A stretch of 64,000 nt of DNA, taken from positions 1 through 64,000 of the forward strand of contig CAMBEP010000020.1 in the NCBI GenBank assembly GCA_945865635.1, written 5' to 3'. Each line of letters opens with the position of its first letter. Positions within the stretch are counted from its first letter, which is position 1. This DNA comes from Candidatus Kuenenia stuttgartensis. GTDB taxonomy: Bacteria > Planctomycetota > Planctomycetia > Isosphaerales > Isosphaeraceae. Below, piece after piece: positions 18,701 to 27,746 of this stretch. The position numbers and the translations under genes are program-made. The notes below the pieces were generated by a model that was not told the origin of the DNA, did no database searches, and saw only the letters and a program-made list of their open reading frames with translations.

Positions 18701-18850
18701 AGTTGTAGTGATGAAGACAAACGGCAGGTCAAGCCTTGGCTGCAAATCGACCCCGAGCCGAAAATAAGAAAAAAGCCCGAGCACGATTGGCATCGCCGTC
18801 AGCATCGTTGTGAAAACTGGCCGACGGATACAAATTGCAGAGAGATTCAT
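15770..18850 (-). CDS. RND-family efflux transporter permease (AcrB/HAE1-like)
   Basis: 1026 residues, the usual length of a complete inner-membrane RND pump. It starts NLSAICIRRPVFTTMLTAM, has the large periplasmic loops (GASVEEVETQVTRPIEEAVN, porter-domain segments such as GGVGAVTLAGGQQRAV), and carries GIVIDDAVVVHENIFRH in TM4, which holds the proton-relay aspartates. The second half repeats the fold (ALPLTFPFALVSLR, MLVGIVKKNGILQVDY, RLRPILMTTLMLVAGMIPLA). It exports hydrophobic compounds using the proton gradient. The periplasmic adaptor and TolC-type channel genes that normally accompany it are not in this window. Confidence 0.92.
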   Translation of the reverse strand: MNLSAICIRRPVFTTMLTAMPIVLGLFSYFRLGVDLQPRLDLPFVFITTTLRGASVEEVETQVTRPIEEAVNTIEGIDELRSITSEGVSRVFIRFLLSKSPDVAAQEVQNKVNAMVAQLPRGVTLPVIDKLDEDASPVLTVVVSGSRDLREITELARRRIKENIETVGGVGAVTLAGGQQRAVQVTIDTEKLQEYNLSIEDVRRALTTQNLEQPGGRIDQPGRELVLRVLGRFESASQFNELVIDVRDGYPIRIKDVGRAEEGVEDQRSLARQDGRAAVALFVRKQTGANTVAVVDQVKARLKSLKAGLPGDMILETVSDQSIFIKRSIDEVKTHLLLAGLLVSITILAFIRDWRTTLIATSAIPASIITTFALMDGMGFTLNNITMLALVLAIGIVIDDAVVVHENIFRHMEEKGEDAMTASFKGTSEIALAVLATSFSLVVIFVPVAFMEGQVGRLFNSFGLTIAFAILVSLFVSFTLTPMLCSRFLKVEETSHSSSKSGFLWRIIEQFYMATLGWSMRHRLVIILASLACVGAAYPLLKNTPLEYIPVDDTNEFVVQLIAQPGSNLTAIDQEIQEIEGKLKTLPGVTSLLTTIGETSTRVAKGSGDVTRASILVRLIDLTERDYTQFEVMAKARKLLTQYPDFRSGVTEASNRGGGGGLSSTIDVNLIGPDLKVLYSYTELLVQKLRKVPEVVDVDTSVSARKPELQVEIDRDRAADLGVDAATVSSTLAILVGGEPVSTFKDGDEQYDVWLRAKVGQRDTRDSIDEITVPSYVTRSLVPIGSFTSSDERRGPSQIERLNRMRRTTVGANLAKGYSTGQGVDALVREASALGLPPGYEFRKGFRSRNLDDVARNFLIAFGLSLVFMYMVLAAQFESFVDPITILLALPLTFPFALVSLRILNQPMDIYAIFGLFMLVGIVKKNGILQVDYTNELRRGGMEREKAILEANRTRLRPILMTTLMLVAGMIPLALGRGPGAAARASLANVIIGGQMLSLLPTLLVTPVAYSLFDDLAKKFKKKPVV

Positions 18851-19139
18851 CGGGGTGGATGTCCAGAGTGTGACAGCTCAGGCAGAGGCTCGGCGAGGAG
18901 GGCGGCGGACGCAACCAATCGTTCAAAGTCCAGAGTTATCAAAACCGATTTCCCAGATATTGAACATCCTGATAACATGCCATTCCAGCCCTCAGAAGTC
19001 AAGTGGTTGCTTGATTTCAAGCTTCATGAAACCTATGGATTTTTGCTCTTAATCAACCTGCAACCTCTTGCCAATTCCAATGGCCCCGCATTAATCTGTC
19101 ATTCAGGGTGGATGCGTTTTCTGACAAGAGTTGTCTTCT
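18851..19139. other. Divergent intergenic region between RND pump and nucleoside transporter genes
   Basis: About 290 bases between divergent genes. No gene or repeat is evident; two promoters are expected here. Confidence 0.4.
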
Positions 19140-20624
19140 ATGCAATTTCAATCAAGCCAGGTGCCAGGAATGAAACCCACCAAGCCGACCATGTCTCTCT
19201 TCGCGAGCCTCGCTCTGATTTTATTTCTGAGCCCCTGGACCATAACGACCCTGGCAGCACAAGAACCCGTGAAGTCGTCTGAAATTAAAAAAGAAACCGA
19301 AATCACAAGCCTGCCGCCCGCCCAGAAAATCCTTTCCGAAAAACCGCCTGTGCTGGACCAATCTCTTGCCATGCAGGAAGTTCCTCTCTCAGCCAGAATT
19401 CGAAGTGCAATCGGCCTGATCCTGATTCTTGGTGGCTGTTATGCGTTTTCGTCGAATCGTAAAGCCATTTCCCGAAGAGTTGTATTATGGGGCCTCGGCC
19501 TGCAATGGCTTTTAGCATTCCTGGTTCTTTCCGACCCCCGCGGCGCATCATTGCTGAACTGGCTGGGCCGCAAAGTTGAATCCATTCTGGCATGTAGCGA
19601 AGCCGGTGCGTCGTTTGTTTTCGGCGAAAAGGCGATCAACCCGGCGGGCCCGATCGGTTTTGTCTTTGCATTTCGAGTCCTTCCAACAGTCATTTTCATG
19701 TCGGCCCTATTCGCCGTGATGTACCATCTGGGCGTCATGCAATTTGTCGTTTCCCGGATCGCATGGGTCATGAAGCGATTGATGGGAATCTCAGGGGCAG
19801 AGAGCCTGAATGTTGCCGCCAGCCTGTTTCTGGGCCAAACCGAAGCCCCCCTGACCATTCGCCCGTTCCTGCCTAAATTGACACAATCGGAACTGCTTAC
19901 CGTGATGGCAAGCGGCATGGCCCACGTCTCCGGAGGCATGATGGGCGCCTATTTCGCTTACGGAATCGAGCCTCAGCACATCCTGACCGCTGTCATTATG
20001 ACCGCTCCCGGCACCATCCTGATTGCAAAGCTGCTAATTCCTGAAACTGACGAGCCTGAAACTCTCGGGCTGATCCAGGCGGACAATTCCACGCCCGACA
20101 CCAATCTGCTCGACGCTGCCAGCCGTGGTACCAGAGAAGGGCTCGGGCTCTCCTTGAATATCGCTGCTATGCTGATTTCGTTCATTTCCCTGATCACCTT
20201 CACAAACCTGATTCTCGGCCAATTGGGCCTGCTTCTTAACGACCTGACGGGCACCAGTGCGACACTCTCCCTGCAATCCATCCTCGGATTCGTACTCTCG
20301 CCCGTCGCATGGCTCATGGGCATTCCATGGTCTGAATCCAGCCAAATTGGCGGCCTGCTCGGTACCAGAACCATTTTAAATGAGCTGATTGCCTATCAGG
20401 GCCTTGGTGCCATGAAGGCGACAATCCATCCGAGATCGTTTGCCATTGCAAGCTTTGCGCTTTGTGGCTTTGCCAACCTCGGCTCCATTGGAATACAACT
20501 TGGCGGCATTGGCGCACTGGCTCCAGAACGCCGTGGCGACCTAGCAAAAATGGGCTTGAAAGCCATGGTGGCTGGGACTCTGGCCAATTATCTTTCGGCT
20601 TGCATTGTCGGAATCATCATGTAA
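19140..20624 (+). CDS. Concentrative nucleoside transporter (NupC/CNT family)
   Basis: The C-terminal ~400 residues are a CNT transporter: FAFRVLPTVIFMSALFAVMYHLG, NVAASLFLGQTEAPLTIRPFL (the G-Q-T-E-A-P nucleoside-binding hairpin), TVMASGMAHVSGGMMGAYF and GFANLGSIGIQLGGIGALAPERR. It takes up nucleosides with a cation. An unusual N-terminus precedes this: a signal-peptide-like segment (SLFASLALILFLSPWTITTLAAQ) and ~45 hydrophilic residues before the first transporter helix. The start is uncertain among 19140, 19170 and 19191. It is followed after 3 bases by purine nucleoside phosphorylase, forming a nucleoside salvage operon. Confidence 0.88.
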   Translation: MQFQSSQVPGMKPTKPTMSLFASLALILFLSPWTITTLAAQEPVKSSEIKKETEITSLPPAQKILSEKPPVLDQSLAMQEVPLSARIRSAIGLILILGGCYAFSSNRKAISRRVVLWGLGLQWLLAFLVLSDPRGASLLNWLGRKVESILACSEAGASFVFGEKAINPAGPIGFVFAFRVLPTVIFMSALFAVMYHLGVMQFVVSRIAWVMKRLMGISGAESLNVAASLFLGQTEAPLTIRPFLPKLTQSELLTVMASGMAHVSGGMMGAYFAYGIEPQHILTAVIMTAPGTILIAKLLIPETDEPETLGLIQADNSTPDTNLLDAASRGTREGLGLSLNIAAMLISFISLITFTNLILGQLGLLLNDLTGTSATLSLQSILGFVLSPVAWLMGIPWSESSQIGGLLGTRTILNELIAYQGLGAMKATIHPRSFAIASFALCGFANLGSIGIQLGGIGALAPERRGDLAKMGLKAMVAGTLANYLSACIVGIIM

Positions 20625-20627
20625 TTC

Positions 20628-21506
20628 GTGAAACCCTCAATTGAAAGTTTTGTCATGCTCAAAGATACCCTTTACAATTCCGTTCAAGCCGCCATAGAGG
20701 CGATCCAGCACCATTTACCCGCCCCGCCCCGGGTGGCCATTGTGCTTGGTTCAGGTCTTGGCTTTCTGGCCGATCGAGTCATCCACAACCGGATCGTCAT
20801 CGACTACGACCAAATCCCGGGCTTCGAACCGCCGACTGTCGAAGGCCACGCCGGCCGCTTGGTTTATGGCGATCTTGAAGGCGTTCCTGTGCTCATCTAT
20901 CAAGGCCGGTTTCATTATTACGAAGGACATGATCTGGCGACTGTAACACTCCCAGCCAGGGTGGCCGCTGCCTTGGGCGTTAAACTGATGATCCTGACAG
21001 CCGCCACTGGAGGAATTGCAACCGGGCTTGCACAAGGCGATTTATGTTGCATTTCCGATCATATCAACATGATTGGAGCCAACCCCTTGCGCGGCCGCCA
21101 CGACGAACGGCTTGGCAAGCGTTTTCCTGACATGACCGAGGTCTATTCACAGCCTTGGCGCCACTTGGCATTTCAGGCAGCGGCCATGTTGAATTTACCA
21201 CTCAAAAATGCAATTTATGCCGCCATGCCAGGCCCCAGCTATGAAACTCCAGCGGAGGTGCGCATGCTCAGGGCTCTGGGAGCCGATGTCGTAGGCATGT
21301 CCACTGTGCCGGAAGCCATCGTCGCAAGAGCATCAGGCATGGATGTGCTGGCATTCGCCATGGTGACCAATGCCGCTGCCGGTCTGGCGGATGATCCAAA
21401 TATGGAAATCACCCACGATGATGTGCTGGAAGTTGCCAAACATTCAGGCCAAAGACTCGGAGATCTGATTGTCAAACTCTTGAATTCTCATTTCATTCCA
21501 AAATGA
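20628..21506 (+). CDS. punA: Purine nucleoside phosphorylase (trimeric, class I)
   Basis: 292 residues. Signatures are VLGSGLGFLADR (phosphate-binding loop), VEGHAGRLVYG, YQGRFHYYEGHD, LTAATGGIA, GDLCCISDHINMIGANPLRG, MPGPSYETPAEVRMLRALGADVVGMSTVPEAIVA and MVTNAAAG, whose asparagine binds the purine ring. The enzyme splits purine nucleosides with phosphate into base and ribose 1-phosphate. The GTG start at 20628 lies 3 bases after the transporter's stop, so uptake and cleavage of nucleosides are co-expressed; ATG 20655 (MLKDTLYN) is an alternative start. Confidence 0.93.
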   Translation: MKPSIESFVMLKDTLYNSVQAAIEAIQHHLPAPPRVAIVLGSGLGFLADRVIHNRIVIDYDQIPGFEPPTVEGHAGRLVYGDLEGVPVLIYQGRFHYYEGHDLATVTLPARVAAALGVKLMILTAATGGIATGLAQGDLCCISDHINMIGANPLRGRHDERLGKRFPDMTEVYSQPWRHLAFQAAAMLNLPLKNAIYAAMPGPSYETPAEVRMLRALGADVVGMSTVPEAIVARASGMDVLAFAMVTNAAAGLADDPNMEITHDDVLEVAKHSGQRLGDLIVKLLNSHFIPK

Positions 21507-21528
21507 GATCCCTCAAAAGTCTCAATCA

Positions 21529-22566
21529 TCAGGCTGGAATGCCCATTGCGGTTCTGGACCGCACCTTGATCGCCTCGGCAACATCAATTGCATCCGCCTT
21601 CGCCTTCACGCCGCCCTCTAGCGATGCCTGGCCCAGTGGTGGAGCATACTTCTTGACCAACTTGCCAAATCCAAAACCAATATATCCGCTTCCAAAGCCC
21701 AGGCCATAACCCGCCAGATAGCAAAATTCCCGACCAAATGCATAAGCATTCATCAATGTGCTCACACGCGAACCTTTTTCAGCCGGCGCAATTTCATCAA
21801 TTTTGCCTTGGTCTCGCAAATGACGCTCTTGAAAAACCCGCCGCGAGTTTTCCGCAAGGTGATGAAAATATTCAAAATCGTGGTAGACCGAAACCAGCAT
21901 TCCCACAACCGGCACAAATTCCATACTCGTGCCTTCTGCAAATCCGGCTCCGATGCTTCTAACGATTTCCTTATTTTCTTCTTCAAGCTGCTCTTTTGAT
22001 ATATCTCCAGACTCCAAAACTCGAAGCCTGTCCAACAACTCCAAGCGTTTTTTAACATCCGTTTCATGGGTCAATACGATCAGGGTTTTCAAATAAGCAT
22101 CTTCCTGGGCATCATCCAACGAGTAGCCATAACAATGGCCTAGACGCTTCATGAGCAGAATCACCTCACGCGCCTGTAGGGGCATGTTCAGCAATTCTGT
22201 CGCGATTCCACCTGCCTCGGATGCAAATGCCTCGGCCATGCCGATTGTATCGCCTTGCAAAGCGATTTTGTCGGCCAAAGCATCACACTGCTCCAGATCC
22301 CAGTCCTTGATCTCCGTAAACGAGCCAGCGCCTGCCAATTTCGTGATCTCGCCGGTCGTGTCCACCTTCTCGGCCATCTCAAACGATTTAATAAGAATCT
22401 TACCGACCTTCTCCTGTGGAACGAGTGATCCTATGGAGTTGAAAACCTTGCCCGTCAGGCGACCCAGCGTAGCTTCCAACAAACTCGGGCGCACAGATTT
22501 CCATGCGGCAATCTTGGCAACCTGGTTTGACTCATATGCTGTCAGGCTCATCGTGCTTCGCTCCAA
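21529..22566 (-). CDS. EcsC-family protein
   Basis: 345 residues resembling the EcsC family: it opens SLTAYESNQVAKIAAWK, then has a long helical region, a hydrophobic EAGGIATELLNMPLQAREVILLMKRLGHCYGYS stretch with the family's GYGY-like signature, and two glycine-rich hydrophobic segments (GAGFAEGTSMEFVPVVGMLVSVYHDFEYF; YLAGYGLGFGSGYIGFGFG) that could insert in a membrane. Named after a Bacillus gene beside an ABC exporter, the family has no established biochemical role. ATG 22551 (MSLTAYE) is an alternative start. It stands alone, convergent with the phosphorylase gene. Confidence 0.65.
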   Translation of the reverse strand: MERSTMSLTAYESNQVAKIAAWKSVRPSLLEATLGRLTGKVFNSIGSLVPQEKVGKILIKSFEMAEKVDTTGEITKLAGAGSFTEIKDWDLEQCDALADKIALQGDTIGMAEAFASEAGGIATELLNMPLQAREVILLMKRLGHCYGYSLDDAQEDAYLKTLIVLTHETDVKKRLELLDRLRVLESGDISKEQLEEENKEIVRSIGAGFAEGTSMEFVPVVGMLVSVYHDFEYFHHLAENSRRVFQERHLRDQGKIDEIAPAEKGSRVSTLMNAYAFGREFCYLAGYGLGFGSGYIGFGFGKLVKKYAPPLGQASLEGGVKAKADAIDVAEAIKVRSRTAMGIPA

Positions 22567-23084
22567 AAATTAGTAGGTACCATCCACGGTGTGAACGATG
22601 CCAAGTCCAGAAATCCAGCAATCTTGACCAAACCCACCTCATAGCTCCTATCCCTATATAGATTAACCAGACCTGCTCAAAAGCACAACCAGAAACACAC
22701 TACGAAAATTGACACCCTTCACTGACGACCAGCCAAAACGCAAATTGTCATGCGATCCTAAATTCTTTGGCCCCAAATGTGTGTCACCTCGTTTAAACGG
22801 AGCTTAGCCAGTCATTATTGATGATCCGACTGGCCTTGTGGGCTGTTCAACATTGCTAAAACCATGGATTTGTCCTACCTTTTGACTTCCAAAAAAAACA
22901 AGTGCTTCACGCGTTCGTTTTGAACAGCCAAAACATCCATCGCATGCGAAATATCGCTTGGAACCACTGGAAAAATCCAAACCAACTGATCATGATATAG
23001 GCTGAAGGCCAAAAAAACGAATCAAAACTGCCTGCAAGAATTGGCCAGAACGTTTTCTGGTCCTGCCTTAGGGTGAACTCAGCG
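22567..23084. other. Intergenic region
   Basis: About 500 bases between divergent genes. Reading frames here are short and unrelated to anything I know; I see no repeat or RNA gene. It should hold the promoters for the EcsC-like and glycolate oxidase genes. Confidence 0.45.
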
Positions 23085-24392
23085 ATGGGACAACCGACAG
23101 TGGAATTATTAGAGAAACCGTTGGACCGGCTTGCGGATACAGAAGGAGCCTCTCGAACAGCCTTACGTTTGGGTGATGGCATTTTTGCGACTCGCAGGGA
23201 AACGCCGTCAAGTGTTTCTGATCTCTGCGCTTGCGTCGCACAATGTGCTGGTGAGAATCTAGGCATTTACCCCCAGGGTGGCCGAACATCGCTCGATTTT
23301 GGTGGAGTACCCGCCCGCCCCGGTTTAATTATCAACACATTGGAACTCTCCAAGGTCATTGATTACCCCGCTGCCGACATGACGATCACCGTCGAGTCGG
23401 GCATGACCCTGGCCGCCCTCCAGGCCATTTTAGACAAGCAAAACCAATACCTCCCGATTGATCCTCCACAATCGGATCAAGCCTCGCTGGGAGGAGTTAT
23501 GGCGACTGGCTGGACAGGCCCCCGTCGTTTTTCTGCCATGCGTCCACGCGATCAGCTCATCGGTATTGGGTTCGTCAATGGCCTGGGCACACTGATCAGG
23601 GGTGGTGGCAGGGTTGTCAAAAACGTTGCAGGTTATGACTTTCCAAAACTTTTGACAGGCTCAATGGGCTCGCTTGGCATCCTGACGGAGCTCACCTTCA
23701 AGGTTCGGCCCAAGCCGGAAAGCACGGCAATTGCATGGGTTCCGGTCCGAAGTGCCGAAGAAGTCGGATCATTTCTTGATCGGCTCAATCTCTCTGCAAC
23801 TCGGCCAACGGCGCTGGAAGTCCTCAACCACCCCGCAGCCAATAAAATTGGTAGTCCGCTTGGCCTGAAACCGGGCGATTATGTGGTTGCCATCGGCTTT
23901 GACGACACCGCAAAATCGATTCGCTGGCAGTGCGAGACGATTCTAAACGAACTCCCTCAAGGCGTTTCGGCCGAGATTTGCCTCGACTCCAGCGCCAGAT
24001 CGATTTGGCACGCCCTGACGGAAAATTACGCACAAACTGAGGCCCGACTATCGGTCAGAATTGTGACCAGGCCAAGCCGCCTGGCAGAGCTTCTTGCAGA
24101 TATCGACTCCGCAGTCTGGAACATACAAGCTCATGCTGGCCAAGGCATTGCGACTCTTAGCACAGAACTGGACCGGAGTCTTGCTGCCGTCGAGCAGGAC
24201 TTGGCTCGATGGGCTTCCAAAGTGGCTCCCTCGGGCGGATGTGTGAGCCTGCCAATCTGCCCGACGGGCTGGAAGCCGCATTTGAAAATTTGGGGCGACC
24301 CAAAACCCGACTGGTCGATCATGGCCGGCATAAAAGCCGCCCTGGATCCAAATCAGATCTTGAATCCTGGCCGACTCATTGGGCTCTCATGA
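23085..24392 (+). CDS. glcE: Glycolate oxidase FAD-binding subunit GlcE
   Basis: 435 residues from ATG 23085 (AGGG about eleven bases upstream; GTG 23073 is an alternative). It is a PCMH-type FAD-binding protein: YPQGGRTSLDFGG, DMTITVESGMTLAALQAIL, PIDPPQSDQASLGGVMATGWTGPRR and GGRVVKNVAGYDFPKLLTGSMGSLGILTELTFK, the last being the GlcE hallmark. The C-terminal end NPGRLIG is the usual close of this family. GlcE works with GlcD and the iron-sulfur subunit GlcF to oxidise glycolate to glyoxylate. GlcF is the next gene; no GlcD is in the window. Confidence 0.88.
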   Translation: MGQPTVELLEKPLDRLADTEGASRTALRLGDGIFATRRETPSSVSDLCACVAQCAGENLGIYPQGGRTSLDFGGVPARPGLIINTLELSKVIDYPAADMTITVESGMTLAALQAILDKQNQYLPIDPPQSDQASLGGVMATGWTGPRRFSAMRPRDQLIGIGFVNGLGTLIRGGGRVVKNVAGYDFPKLLTGSMGSLGILTELTFKVRPKPESTAIAWVPVRSAEEVGSFLDRLNLSATRPTALEVLNHPAANKIGSPLGLKPGDYVVAIGFDDTAKSIRWQCETILNELPQGVSAEICLDSSARSIWHALTENYAQTEARLSVRIVTRPSRLAELLADIDSAVWNIQAHAGQGIATLSTELDRSLAAVEQDLARWASKVAPSGGCVSLPICPTGWKPHLKIWGDPKPDWSIMAGIKAALDPNQILNPGRLIGLS

Positions 24393-24503
24393 TCTGAAAA
24401 CGAGCTGTTCTGAATCACAATATCAGGTTCTGTCGAGCATACTCCTGATAAGCGTCGACAGGGATCGCCATCAAGTCATCGTCAAGACCGCAGAGACTGT
24501 CCT

Positions 24504-25865
24504 ATGAAAATTGCTGACGTTCATGCCCCTGAAGCCCCCATAAAATCAACCAGCAATCCCGGAGTGGATCTGGCTTGGCTCGCTGAGCGTGTTGAATATG
24601 GGCTTTATCAGGACTGTGTCCATTGCGGCTTATGCACTGCCAGTTGCCCGACTTACGTCATGACCGGCGACGAAAACGACAGTCCCAGGGGCCGCATTTA
24701 TTTGATGAGGGCTGTGGTGGATGGCCGCGCTCAAGCATCGGAAAAAGTGCGAAACCACTTGGGTCTATGTCTCGACTGCCGGGCATGTGAGTCTGCGTGC
24801 CCATCGGGTGTGCAATATGGCAAGCTGATAGAACCATTTAAAGTGGCTCTGGAACTCTCTGCCAAGGGCAATGAAAAGCCACCGATTTTGCTGCGGCTCA
24901 TGCTCAAGCATCTCTTCCCTTATGCCAATCGCATGAAACTGGCCTTGATTCCCGCCCGAATCGGCAAGGCCACCGGCTTGCTCAACCTGCTCGAATCTAC
25001 TGGCCTGATCCATTTATTGCCAAAGACCTTACAACGCATGCAAGCCATGCTGCCGACTAAAATGCCGCTCTTTCCCCCAAAGGATTTGGCATCGAAATTA
25101 TCGCCCGTCGGCCCCCGACGTGCCAAAGTCGCCCTCTTTACCGGTTGCGTGACAGAAGCCATGACTCCTGAAACCAATCAGGCCACCGCCCGTGTCTTGC
25201 AGCACAACGGCTGTGAGGTGGATGTGGTTCATGGGCAGGTCTGTTGTGGAGCCGTCAGCTATCACTCGGGCGACGAAATGTCGGCCAAGAGCTTCATGCG
25301 TCAGAACTTAAAAGCCTTTGATCCTTCCAAATACGATGCCATCATCATGAATGCCGCCGGCTGCGGTGCCATGCTCAAAGATTATGCACACCTCATGCAT
25401 CATGACCCTGAAGCAGAACAGGCTAAAGCCTTTACAGCAAAAGTCAAAGATATATCGGAATTCCTGGTCACTCTCGGGCCTGTCAAACCAAAGAACCGGA
25501 TCGACATTCAGGCCACATATCACGATGCCTGCCACCTGTGCCACGGTCAGCAGATCAGAAACCAGCCTCGCCAGCTTCTTGGAATGATCGACGGGCTTGA
25601 GCTCAAGCCGCTCGAAGAGACGGAAATCTGCTGCGGAGCCGCTGGCACTTACAACCTGACTCAGCCTGAGATGAGCCATAAACTGGGTCAGCGCAAGGCA
25701 GAATTTATCGAATCCACGGGTGCCACCATGGTCGCAACCGGTAATATCGGCTGCCAACTGCAAATCCAAAAGCATCTGCATGATCGGGGCAATCATAGCG
25801 ATGTGGTTCACCCTGTCCAGCTCTTGGATCAAGCCTATGGCCCAATTCCGAATCGGAATTCATAA
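24504..25865 (+). CDS. glcF: Glycolate oxidase iron-sulfur subunit GlcF
   Basis: 453 residues with two 4Fe-4S motifs near the N-terminus (CVHCGLCTASCPT at ~34 and CLDCRACESACPSG at ~88), then two CCG domains (FTGCVTEAMTPETNQAT, VVHGQVCCGAVSYHSG, NAAGCGAMLKDY; YHDACHLCHGQ, EICCGAAGTYNL, GNIGCQLQIQ). That is the standard GlcF layout. It passes electrons from the flavin subunits to the respiratory chain. It lies 111 bases after glcE on the same strand and is most likely co-transcribed. Confidence 0.9.
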   Translation: MKIADVHAPEAPIKSTSNPGVDLAWLAERVEYGLYQDCVHCGLCTASCPTYVMTGDENDSPRGRIYLMRAVVDGRAQASEKVRNHLGLCLDCRACESACPSGVQYGKLIEPFKVALELSAKGNEKPPILLRLMLKHLFPYANRMKLALIPARIGKATGLLNLLESTGLIHLLPKTLQRMQAMLPTKMPLFPPKDLASKLSPVGPRRAKVALFTGCVTEAMTPETNQATARVLQHNGCEVDVVHGQVCCGAVSYHSGDEMSAKSFMRQNLKAFDPSKYDAIIMNAAGCGAMLKDYAHLMHHDPEAEQAKAFTAKVKDISEFLVTLGPVKPKNRIDIQATYHDACHLCHGQQIRNQPRQLLGMIDGLELKPLEETEICCGAAGTYNLTQPEMSHKLGQRKAEFIESTGATMVATGNIGCQLQIQKHLHDRGNHSDVVHPVQLLDQAYGPIPNRNS

Positions 25866-25970
25866 CCCTTTTCTGGATCACCTGTTTCAGGTCTCGCTCC
25901 ATGGTATTGCCTAATCATGGCCGCATTTGAGCAAATCTGAATTCCTCGAAAAAAGGCCCTGGCGACACCG

Positions 25971-26777
25971 ATGTCCAACCCCTATCGCGACGTTTTCTAT
26001 CAGCAGCAATCGGCATGGCACCAATATCAGACGGCCGCCGATGTCTCAGCCCGCCACGAAATCAGGCGTAAGTATTATCAGTGGTACACCCGAGGCTGGC
26101 TCCCCGATTACAAGACCGGCGAACTGCTCGATATCGGCTGCGGTAGTGGCCAGTTCCTCTATTTTTTGAAGTCCGAAGGCTATGAACGATTAACCGGCCT
26201 TGATCTCGACAAAAAACAAATCCAGATCGCTCGCGAACTTGGATTCAATGTTCATGAACAAACGGCTCTCGATTTCCTGGTTCAGTCCAACGATGGCTAC
26301 GACATGATCGTCATGCTCGACATTATCGAACACTTCACTCGCGAGGAATTATTCCCAATCCTCCGAGAAGTCTATCGAAGACTCGGACCAGGCGGCAGAT
26401 TTCTCGTCAGTGTGCCCAACGCAGAAAGCCCCACAGGCCCTGCCTGCGTTTATGGCGACATTACCCACGAAACCTCATTTACATCGTTATCGCTTGCTGA
26501 AATGCTTTTCTGCCATGGATTTGAGCTGGTTGAAGTGCGCGATCCCTGGCCTGCTGCGATCGACTTTAAGCGTAGTCTCTATCGCAAGTTTGTCCTTGCC
26601 ATGCGATCCCTTGCGGCTCTGAAATACCGAATGCTTGGCCTTGATCCTCCAAAATACTGGAGCAACGTCATCTGGGCGCTCGTCACCAAGCCAGGAATTC
26701 GCGAAGAATCGGTCACGCACACCCCCCTGCCCGGCCCACTCATGAACGCAGACCAAGGCACACCGCCTATCCGTTAA
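25971..26777 (+). CDS. Class I SAM-dependent methyltransferase
   Basis: 268 residues. Motif I LLDIGCGSGQF (~residue 50), LTGLDLDKKQI (acidic end of strand 2), DMIVMLDIIEHF (motif IV region) and LGPGGRFLVSVPN (motif VI) define a Rossmann methyltransferase of the UbiG/Methyltransf_23 kind. The DIIEHF form and the C-terminal YRKF...MRSLAAL helix are frequent in methyltransferases found beside sugar-modification genes. The substrate is unknown. It follows glcF by 105 bases but probably has an unrelated role. Confidence 0.8.
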   Translation: MSNPYRDVFYQQQSAWHQYQTAADVSARHEIRRKYYQWYTRGWLPDYKTGELLDIGCGSGQFLYFLKSEGYERLTGLDLDKKQIQIARELGFNVHEQTALDFLVQSNDGYDMIVMLDIIEHFTREELFPILREVYRRLGPGGRFLVSVPNAESPTGPACVYGDITHETSFTSLSLAEMLFCHGFELVEVRDPWPAAIDFKRSLYRKFVLAMRSLAALKYRMLGLDPPKYWSNVIWALVTKPGIREESVTHTPLPGPLMNADQGTPPIR

Positions 26778-26830
26778 ACATCGCCTCGCGCGATTCTCAT
26801 AACAAAGCAAAGCCCTTTTTCTTCTGAGGT

Positions 26831-27403
26831 TTAGACCAAAAAACCAGAGACCATCACTGGCAAGCCTGCCAATACCAATAATCCCGTTAGCCCTAATGCT
26901 TCATCAAGCTCAAGCCGAAACAGCACCATGAGGCCAATCAATGTCAGGCCTGTCAATGGGAAGGCTCCTAAAATCGCATCGTGATAATTGAAAAACGCCC
27001 CCCAGGATAGCAACCCGGTTACAAATAGCTTTAAAGCCGTCATCCCTTTTTCTTCAAATGGCAAATCAATAACCCGCAACCAGTTGCCCGCCATCAGCCC
27101 TAGTATGGTCATGGTGGTTACCACCCCGACAGCACCAAGCCTGGCCACGCTTAGAACGATGCTATAGTCCATGCCAAATTGGTCGTACCACACTCCAGAC
27201 ACCCATACACGACTCGCCCAAATCATTCCGACCCCTAAAACCGAGAACAAGGCCATGGCGGTCAAGTCAAACACCAGAAGCGATTTTTCCGTTAAGCCCT
27301 CATGCCAGCCAAACACCGCCGCTTCAAGATCAGGCTTCATAAACACCCCTGATGTTGCTCTCAAAGGTGCATAAGAAAACGACTTGCGACTTCTACCTGT
27401 CAT
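26831..27403 (-). CDS. Hypothetical multi-pass membrane protein
   Basis: 190 residues from ATG 27403 (MTGRSRKSFSY); a start at 27427 is also possible. A basic N-terminus is followed by about five hydrophobic helices (LLVFDLTAMALFSVLGVGMIW, YSIVLSVARLGAVGVVTTMTIL, LKLFVTGLLSWGAFF, FPLTGLTLIGLMVLF, LGLTGLLVLAGLPVMVSG). No motif or family recognised. It is a single leftward gene convergent with the methyltransferase gene. Confidence 0.6.
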   Translation of the reverse strand: MTGRSRKSFSYAPLRATSGVFMKPDLEAAVFGWHEGLTEKSLLVFDLTAMALFSVLGVGMIWASRVWVSGVWYDQFGMDYSIVLSVARLGAVGVVTTMTILGLMAGNWLRVIDLPFEEKGMTALKLFVTGLLSWGAFFNYHDAILGAFPLTGLTLIGLMVLFRLELDEALGLTGLLVLAGLPVMVSGFLV

Positions 27404-27427
27404 GATTTTCTCCCTTTTGTCAAACAC

Positions 27428-27746
27428 TTCGAAACTTCTGCTTCAAAATACTATACGTAAAGAACTCAGAAACGGACGTCTGTTTTTTGTTTTTTTTAAA
27501 AATAACTCTACTTCTTCTGAAAAAGCCACTTTTAAGCCGAAATTTCTAACGATTCTGGTGTTTTTTTTCAACAATGTGTCTCAACCCATAAAAAAAGTCG
27601 GTGAAAATGCGACTACGATAAATCGAAGAGCTGGCCTGAATCTTTATCCTAAAGGCTTGCCATAAAACTGGCAAACCACTTGGATAGAATTTGGGCAATA
27701 TACGAGAAGTTTGAGACTCCTTAAAAAAGAAACTGGATTCCTGTCA
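27428..27746. other. A+T-rich intergenic region
   Basis: About 320 bases with several T runs, between two leftward genes. The reading frames here are low-complexity and not supportable. No clear terminator hairpin. Confidence 0.4.
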
